The notes beneath the pieces were generated by a model. That model was given only the letters and a program-made list of their open reading frames with translations, was not told where the DNA came from and ran no database searches. A stretch of 64,000 nt of DNA. It comes from Phlebopus portentosus (taxonomy: Eukaryota; Basidiomycota; Agaricomycetes; Boletales; Boletinellaceae). Of the stretch, positions 58,086 to 64,000 are shown in pieces (the first letter of the stretch is position 1; each line of letters starts with the position of its first letter). Where the stretch lies: positions 2,790,001 through 2,854,000 of the forward strand of contig JAYXKI010000002.1 in NCBI GenBank assembly GCA_037892935.1, in the 5' to 3' direction. Made by a program: the position numbers and the translations under genes.

Positions 58086-59155
58086 CAGCTACCATAAATG
58101 CAAAAAACCTGAGATTCGCGTGATTTCATTCCTTTTCTCGCCACAAGAGCCTCAAAACACAAATAATTTCGTATCTCATCCAAAACTTGATGGCTTTGTG
58201 TCATTCAAGCTTCTGAATTCATGTCTTTGAAATTTATTTCGTGTGAAAACAAAACTTGAGAAAATTGAGCAAGAAATGACCTCAATATGGCAAGAATACT
58301 GGTTTTTACCTGTTTTTCTTATGTGCATTTTTTCTTGGCTCCCTGCTGGTCCTGCAGCTCCTTAAACTTGTTCAAAATGATAAGACTACTTTATAATGAA
58401 TTTAGAGACTGTATTTGTGCTGAATTGGATGCTAAAAATGCTGGTCTGAGGCATGCCTAAATCACTCAAAATCAACCATTTGCCTCTAGCCTCCCAGGCT
58501 GCAGAAAAAAACTACCAGGCCAGATTCATGCATTTAAATTCACTATAGGTGATCTAGATTGGATTTGAGCACCAGCCAGAGCCTCAGCATGCACTGGTGA
58601 GCTGGACTAAACAGGTTGTATGCAATATTCCAGTCAGCACCTGCTCAGCTCACTAGTGCATGCTGAAGCTCTGGCTGGTGCTCTAGATCACCTATAGTGA
58701 GTTTACATGCATGAATCTGGCCTGAAGGATTTTTTTCTGGAGCCTGGGAGGCTAGGGGCAAATGGTTGATTTTGAGTGATTTAGGCATGCTTCAGACTAG
58801 CACTTTTAGCATTCAATTCAGCTCAAATACAGTCTCTAAATTCATTATAAAGTATTCTTATCATTTTGAACAAGTTTAGGGAGCTGCAGGGCCAGCAGGG
58901 AGTCAAGGAAAAAATGCACATAAGAAAAGCAGGTAGAAACCAGTATTTTCGCCATATTGAGGTCATTTCCTGCTCAATACTCTCATATTTTGTGTTCACA
59001 CGAAAGGAATTTCGAAAGCATGAATTTAGAAGCTTCAATGATGCGAAACCATCAAGTTTTGGATGAGATATGAAATTATTTGTGTTTTGAGGCTCTTGTG
59101 GCAAGAAAAATGATGAAATCACGTGAATCTCAGGTTTTTTGCATTTTTAGCTGTA
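58084..59155. mobile_element. Foldback (long inverted-repeat) element, about 1.07 kb
   Basis: The left half is repeated in reverse complement in the right half almost to the centre. The outer ends are TACAGCTA (58084-58091) and TAGCTGTA (59148-59155), which reads as a TA target duplication around CAGCTA termini. Inner matches include AAAAAACCTGAGATTC near both ends, CCACAAGAGCCTCAAAACAC, and CACCAGCCAGAGC next to the central spacer at about 58606-58640. Arms are about 500 bp each with scattered mismatches and small gaps. It encodes no transposase, so it is a non-autonomous foldback or large MITE, possibly mobilised by a Tc1/mariner-type enzyme given the TA. ORFs inside it are chance readings. 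Confidence 0.85.
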
Positions 59156-59212
59156 TGAAAAAGGCAGTAATATACAGATTAACTACACTAAGACAGACCC
59201 GACACACGGTAA

Positions 59213-61298
59213 TTACTTTTCCCAGTGCAGCCTCAGCTTGTCAAGCATAAACGTATCATGCGCCTTATCCATCAGCACCCTCCTGTTTACGCTTGGGGAC
59301 CATTTCCCGGCGTCCTTATTCCAGGATGCAGGGTATCTATCCACATTGTGCTTGCCGACCCAGTCGAAATCGATTAGCATGGCTTTTCCCTTCGGCTTGA
59401 GAACAATATTTTGAACGCGAAGGTCTCCAAATACCAGGTCTTGTGCGTGAAGCAGGTCGACTGCGGTCTTGACATCGCTCAAAACTTTTCCGGGGTCTTC
59501 AGGTTTCGTGAGGTAAAGCGACGTGTTTTTGATATAGTCCATGATGACCATATACATATCCCCAACAAGAGGGATACAAGAATGCAATCTCGGCGCCAGT
59601 TCTTTCTGTTCGAGTATCCGATGCGCCTGTTCATGGTAACGCACAGTAAACTTTACTACGACGTCTACCTCGTCGTCAGATCCATCTTGAATCATCCTTG
59701 CGCGGTAAAGGGCATATGGTCTCTCCAGCCGTACCGTCTTCTTGTCCTTCTCGTCCAATAATTCCCCTATGTGCGATAGCTTGCCGATGTAAGTTAGCCG
59801 AGGGATGTGATAACCTTCGCAGGGCAAAGGATTGGGATACATGTGAGCAATGGTTGCCTCCATTTCCAGGCCCTCAGAAAACGGTTCGTAGTATTCGCGG
59901 AGTTCCCCGATTGCAAGAGAGAGCGCCTTGAAGATACGGCCCACACGTAATACAGTTTCCGATTGCCAGGCATCAATGTAGAAATCCTCCGAGAGCAGTT
60001 TGTCGGAGTAGATTCCATCGGTGAAAACAGCAGTAGATATTTCTAACCGACTGCCCGCTATGCCGATGAGGATGATAGGCCAGTTCGACCAAACCACGCA
60101 ATTGCGGTTCTAAATAGAATGAGCGTGAAAATAAGCCGAGTTCAGCACGAATCCGATGGAAGAACGAACCTGAGCCTGAGCCTGAGCATGAAAGAGAATA
60201 TGCGCGTAATCAAGCGTAGCTTGCAGTATCGGATTCCCGCCCACCCCATCGACGTTCTTGAGTTCTAAAATCGCTCGTATTATTTGTCCCCATACTGCAT
60301 CTGGTTTTGCCGTTTTGTCTTGAAGATATTGCTGCCATGAGGCGTCTTCACCAATAAGAGCATTGATGATCTGCTTCAATTCTCCTTCCATTAGCTTCTC
60401 TTTTTTGAACCCGTCATTGCAAACTTGAATAAATTTGTGCGCCCACACGAAGTACTCGGCAGACGGTTCTTCAATTTGATCGAGGTGCCTCAGGCGATGT
60501 CTGAGCCTGGCGAGGGCAGGATGGAAAAGAGCAGTTGGCGGGCCGTAGTTTGCAACCGGCCGGTGAGTATGAACACCAGTGTTGTCGTTGGCCCATCCCT
60601 TTATCTTTTCCTCGCTCTTCACACCCTCTGACGGACTCGGAAACCGCTTCATACCATCAAGCTGCGATAATCGGTCTAGAAGCCACGTCATGACCTGAGC
60701 ACGCCTACATATAAAGAACGGAACCGACCTTTCGTGACCTTGGAAGCATGTATGTCCGGAAGAGCATAGACCACGTCACGGCTTTCCAAAACTTGCGAGA
60801 AGTCATTTCAAGTATAGATGGGTGGAGAATGGAGCAACGCACTGGAGTCGGTCACGGCAATCACATCTATCACCTTGCACTTCGGAGGTGCGGGTCCGTT
60901 GCCGAAGTAGTCAGTAAGAAGAAGCCCGCCCTGCATCCTGATCTCTTCTTTATCGGCGTGCTCACGAAGCCATTCCAAAGCACGATTATAGCATGTGTTT
61001 GCTGGCAACACGGACAGGGAGCCACACTGTGTAAACAGTAGTATTTTTTTTCTTCAGTACGACGATAGAATGGGAGATGACCGTGAAATACCTTCAAAAG
61101 AATTAGTTGGTCGTCCCCCAGGTGACGGTTCAAATCCGGATGGTCTCGAATGGCTTTTTTCAGGTCACCGACATAATCGCCCTCCGGCACCCGGAAAGGG
61201 TACGTGTCGGGGTAGGAGCTGTGCTGAGTGACAGACTTGATCTCGTATGGCATGTATACTATGTAGCAAGCCGACTTTTGAGTCGTGTTCGAGGACAT
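59213..61298 (-). CDS. Crinkler-like (CR-class) protein: ubiquitin-like header plus protein-kinase-like C-terminus
   Basis: Exon 1 (61092-61298) encodes MSSNTTQKSACYIVYM, then FRVPEGDYVGDLKKAIRDHP and GDDQLILLK. After an intron (61027-61091) comes LTDYFGNGPAPPKCKVIDVI. This pattern, a beta-grasp header with 'VGDLKKAI', 'L.L.K' and a closing 'DYF..P......I.VI', matches the N-terminal header of Crinkler/CR-class proteins. A middle exon (to 60691) is helical (HKFIQVCNDGFKKEKLMEGE). The C-terminal exon looks like a kinase: VDVVVKFTVRYHEQAHRILE (possible ATP-site Lys), HAQDLVFGDLRVQNIVLKPK (catalytic-loop Asp and Asn) and AMLIDFDWVGKHNVDRYPAS (DFD in place of DFG). It ends KLRLHWEK at 59213. CR proteins act in host manipulation or in conflict between genomes; which applies here is unknown. 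The boundaries of a short exon near 60700-60810 are uncertain. Confidence 0.75.
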
Positions 61299-61892
61299 GA
61301 TGAGCAATAGAAAAGAAAGCGCAGTTCGCGTGTCTGGATTGAGTTGAAGTTATACTCCACAACGATCACGTGCCGTGTAACAAGCCACAACCACACAGTG
61401 GGGACTGGCAATTAGGGTTCCACACACGTATCGTATACGATACGCGCGTATTTTCAGCTTCATACACATACGGTCGTATAAAATACGTGCGTATATTTGT
61501 CTCTGAAGCAAGATACGCATACGCACGTATAATATACAGCGTATACGGGACCATACTGACTAATATGATATTTTGACCATTACATCTCTTGTTCGGGCCT
61601 CAAAATACTTACATGACATTCCTTCACTTAAGACAGCTTATCTAAGTATTGATAAACTAACAAGAGCAAGCAGTGAGGGGAGGTGGAACCATGACTGAAA
61701 GTCAGTTGTAATTTCCACACCTCAGTACCAAGCAACTGACTCTTGAATCCTTGATACTATGTCAAACCTGGTAATCAGGCCTTGAGACTGAGATCCAACA
61801 CTAAAGTTTTGGTGAGTAGTTGAAAGCAGAGCTGACTTTTATTTAAAATCAGAGTTTTCTTACTGGTTTCAGACCTTGAAAATATACAGTCA
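61299..61892. other. Intergenic with a palindromic TACG-rich patch
   Basis: Upstream of the CR-class gene, the stretch 61420-61555 is filled with CGTA/TACG words, including an 18-bp perfect palindrome at 61427-61444 (CGTATCGTATACGATACG) and several near copies. The rest (61560-61890) is AT-rich with no ORF. It may hold remnants of the retroelement's 3' end, but no LTR can be defined. Confidence 0.5.
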
Positions 61893-62027
61893 GCGACAAA
61901 AGTATTGTACCATCTAAGAAAAATTCATAACTTCCTCAAAACTCAAAACTCAACAGCTGTTAGGTTTTTAGCTCACGTCACTCAGGTCAAAACAGCTAAG
62001 AATTGGCAGTTGTAGTGAATTAGCAAA
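61893..62027. mobile_element. Possible Tc1/mariner-type terminal fragment
   Basis: After a TA dinucleotide the sequence reads CAGTCAGCGACAAAAGTATT then GTACCATC, which resembles the terminal inverted repeats of Tc1-like elements (CAGT...CAAAAGTATT..TACC). No matching opposite terminus or transposase is visible. The fragment abuts the 3' end of the gypsy pol. This is suggestive only. Confidence 0.35.
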
Positions 62028-64000
62028 CTAATAATACAAGAGTTGCTCATCAATGATCACTGGCGGTGGTGGAGGTGGTTTCTTCTGCGATTCAAAGGAC
62101 GGTTGGACGGCTGGTTTGAGCAAGATCTCATTGAAAACTAGATGGACCTTCTTCCAGGTCTTTGGTAGTTTGAGTCTGTATGCGCTTGCGCCAACCTTTT
62201 CCACTACCTCGAAGGGACCGAACCATTTATCATCCATCTTCTTCGTCGGTCGGATTGTCTTGATATTTCGTCCATCTAAGAAGACTTTCTGCCCTGCCTC
62301 ATAGGTAATGGACTTTCCAGCATGGCGGTCGTAGAAACACTTCATGTCTTCATTTGCTTGGGTTAGGTTACCTTGAGCGAGTTCGTGCACCTCCTTGACA
62401 TGCTTGGCAAATTCTTCTGCTGACAGGTTCGATGATGCCATTCCAACCCCCATGAAGTCTAAGGGGTGCATTCCCGTATTGACGAAGAAGGGAGATAGCT
62501 TTGTCGCTGAATGTTCGCGGTTGTTGTATGCAAATTCTGCGAGAGCCAGCCAGTCCACCCAGTCTGACTGTCGATGGTTGACGTATAGCCGCAGGTATTG
62601 TTCCAGTTCCTGATTAACCCGCTCTGTCTGTCCGTCAGTTTGTGGGTGATATGCTGTCGACGGGTTGCCTTCAATGTAGAGGAGCTTGTACAACTCCTTC
62701 ATCATCTTCGTCGAATTGCACCCCTCGGTCATGAATGATCTTCCGTGGTAGTCCGTGTAATCGGAAGACGTGGTCTCTGTAGATCCTAGCCATGCCTTCC
62801 GCCATTAACTTTGTCGTTGTTGGAATCACATAGATTTGTTTGCTAAAGCGATCGACCACTACACAAATCGCATTGAACCCATTCGATTCTGGCAACTCTC
62901 CGATTAGGTCGACCGTGATAATCTGCTATGGCGCCTCCGGCATCTCGTTAGGGTGCAAAACCTTTGCTCTCGTTGTCCTTAGAGCCTTCGTCCGCTGACA
63001 ACGATCACACCCCTGCACATACACCTGCACATCTGCACTCATCCTTGGCCACCAGTACCTGTGTGCTATCAGCTGGATCATCTTTGTTGCTCCTGGATGT
63101 CCTGCCAGGGTTGAGTCATGGTGTTCCTTCATGACGTCCTCTCTGATGCTCGCTGGTATGTATAGCCGGCGGCCCTTCCTCCACATGTCCCCTCTCTTCT
63201 CGACGTCCTTCGGCCTCACTCCCTCATCCTCTTGTCTCTGCGCTTCCATGACCTTTTCAACGAGTACTTCTCTTGACGTCTGAACCATTCCTCTAACCAG
63301 CCATTCCTTCTTGACAAAAGTCACGTTCTTATTATCGCGCTCGCTCTTGTCATAATCCGCCCGGCATGACAACAGATCAGCTTTTCCCAACGTCTTTCCG
63401 GGTTTATGGACTAGCGTGAAATCAAACTCAGCTAAATCGAGTCGCCAATGAGCTTGTCGATGATTTAACTTCTGCAGCGATCGGAAGTACGTTAGATTTG
63501 CATGGTCTGTCCATACCTCAAAAGGTTGGTTAGCTCCCTGGAGATATTGTCGCCATTCCTTTAGGGCTTGAACGATGGCGAGCATTTCCTTGTCGTAAAT
63601 CTCATAATTTTGCTCTGCCTCTAGGAATGTTGATGACTGATAAGCGATCACCTTCCATTTGCCGTCTTGTTTCTGAAGAAGGACTCCACCAGTTGCAAAG
63701 TCCGACGCATCTGCTTCTACATGGAAAGGGTCCTCGTTGTTGGGTATCGCTAACATGGGAGGACTACTCAAATGACGCTTCAATTCCTCAAATGCTGCCT
63801 GCTCATCTTCGCCCCATTTCCATTCCACCTTACCCGTTAGGGTAGTCAAGGGTTTGATGACCGAACTGTAATCCTTAACAAAACGTCGCAACCAATTTCC
63901 TAATCCCAGGAATTGTTGCAGTTCGTGGACGTTCCTTAGAACTGGCCAGTCCTGTACTGCTGCCGTCTTCTTGGGATCCATTCGAACTTCGCCATTGCCA
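62028..64000 (-). mobile_element. Degenerate Ty3/gypsy (chromovirus-like) retrotransposon pol, cut by the window edge
   Basis: On the minus strand the order is end of reverse transcriptase (MDPKKTAAVQDWPVLRNVHE, FLGLGNWLRRFVKDYS), RNase H (FHVEADASDFATGGVLLQ; YEIYDKEMLAIVQALKEW; TDHANLTYF), integrase zinc finger (EHHDSTLAGHPGATKM, VQGCDRCQRTKA) and integrase core (TVDLIGELPESNGFNAICVV, STAYHPQTDGQTERVNQELE). A last domain follows (WFGPFEVVEKVGASAYRLKL). It is dead: a TAG interrupts near 62926 where related elements usually have Trp, and a frameshift near 62700 splits GVQFD from KMMKELYKLL. Translation stops at 62028 right where a chromodomain normally starts. The RT catalytic YxDD and the 5' part lie beyond 64000. 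No LTR is visible. Confidence 0.92.

Noticed and set aside
58823..59122. A 99-codon minus-strand ORF that could be called a small protein
   Set aside because: It lies wholly inside the right arm of the foldback element, and its mirror in the left arm is not open in the same way, so it is a chance reading of repeat DNA.
61600..61890. A possible 3' LTR for the gypsy element starting near TGACATTCC
   Set aside because: The partner LTR lies outside the window and no matching terminal CA or target duplication can be identified, so the boundary cannot be supported.
1..64000. CRISPR arrays, bacterial operons or ribosome binding sites
   Set aside because: The window is plainly eukaryotic with spliceosomal introns; no spaced direct repeats of CRISPR type were seen.

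Overview
This window looks like nuclear DNA of a basidiomycete fungus, most likely an Agaricomycete (mushroom-forming class). Genes are dense, on both strands, and broken by many short GT-AG introns of about 50-60 nt. Most are single-copy eukaryotic housekeeping genes (NEDD8 E1, NPR2, RCL1, BUD23, BCS1, Ran, XAP5, V-ATPase D, SPP2, SLT11/RBM22, CCT4, UFD1, uL24, Yck-type casein kinase). The right end has the F-box, Crinkler-like and Ty3/gypsy content often seen in mushroom genomes. CDS spans below run from start codon to stop codon and include introns; most internal boundaries are read by eye.

Layout. 0-16.5 kb: the 3' end of a putative RRN6-like Pol I factor, then UBA3 (-) divergent from NPR2 (+), RCL1 (-), an intron-containing tRNA-Asn, BUD23 (+), BCS1 (-), Ran (-), mitochondrial uS13 (-), XAP5/FAM50 (+) and an MFS sugar transporter (-). 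17-30 kb: tRNA-Phe, a tail-anchored FHA coiled-coil protein of the Far9/Far10/SLMAP type (-), an IphP-like phosphatase (+), 2.2 kb without a recognisable gene, V-ATPase subunit D (-), a LEA-2 type membrane protein (+) and a DUF726 putative lipase (-). 30-35 kb: a broken cytochrome P450 followed by an apparently intact tandem relative. 35-50 kb: SPP2 (-), a RING protein resembling Zip3/Hei10/RNF212 (+), a JmjC protein (+), a U6 snRNA gene (-) head-to-head with SLT11/RBM22 (+), CCT4 (-) divergent from UFD1 (+), and ribosomal protein uL24/L26 (-). 52-54 kb: Yck-like casein kinase 1.

From 54.5 kb to the end the character changes to accessory DNA: a duplicated casein-kinase 3' flank, two decayed F-box gene copies, a roughly 1.07-kb foldback element with TA-flanked CAGCTA termini, a Crinkler-like (CR-class) protein with a ubiquitin-like header and a kinase-like C-terminus, a palindromic TACG-rich patch, a possible Tc1/mariner terminus, and a degenerate Ty3/gypsy pol running off the right edge.

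Functional themes: splicing (U6, SLT11, SPP2, possibly XAP5), ribosome biogenesis (RCL1, BUD23, uL24, uS13m, possibly RRN6), protein turnover (UBA3, UFD1), and nutrient and vacuole control (NPR2, V-ATPase D). The most interesting items are the U6/SLT11 head-to-head pair, the CR-class kinase inside a transposon-rich patch, and two consecutive microexons in Ran, the first of which carries the P-loop.
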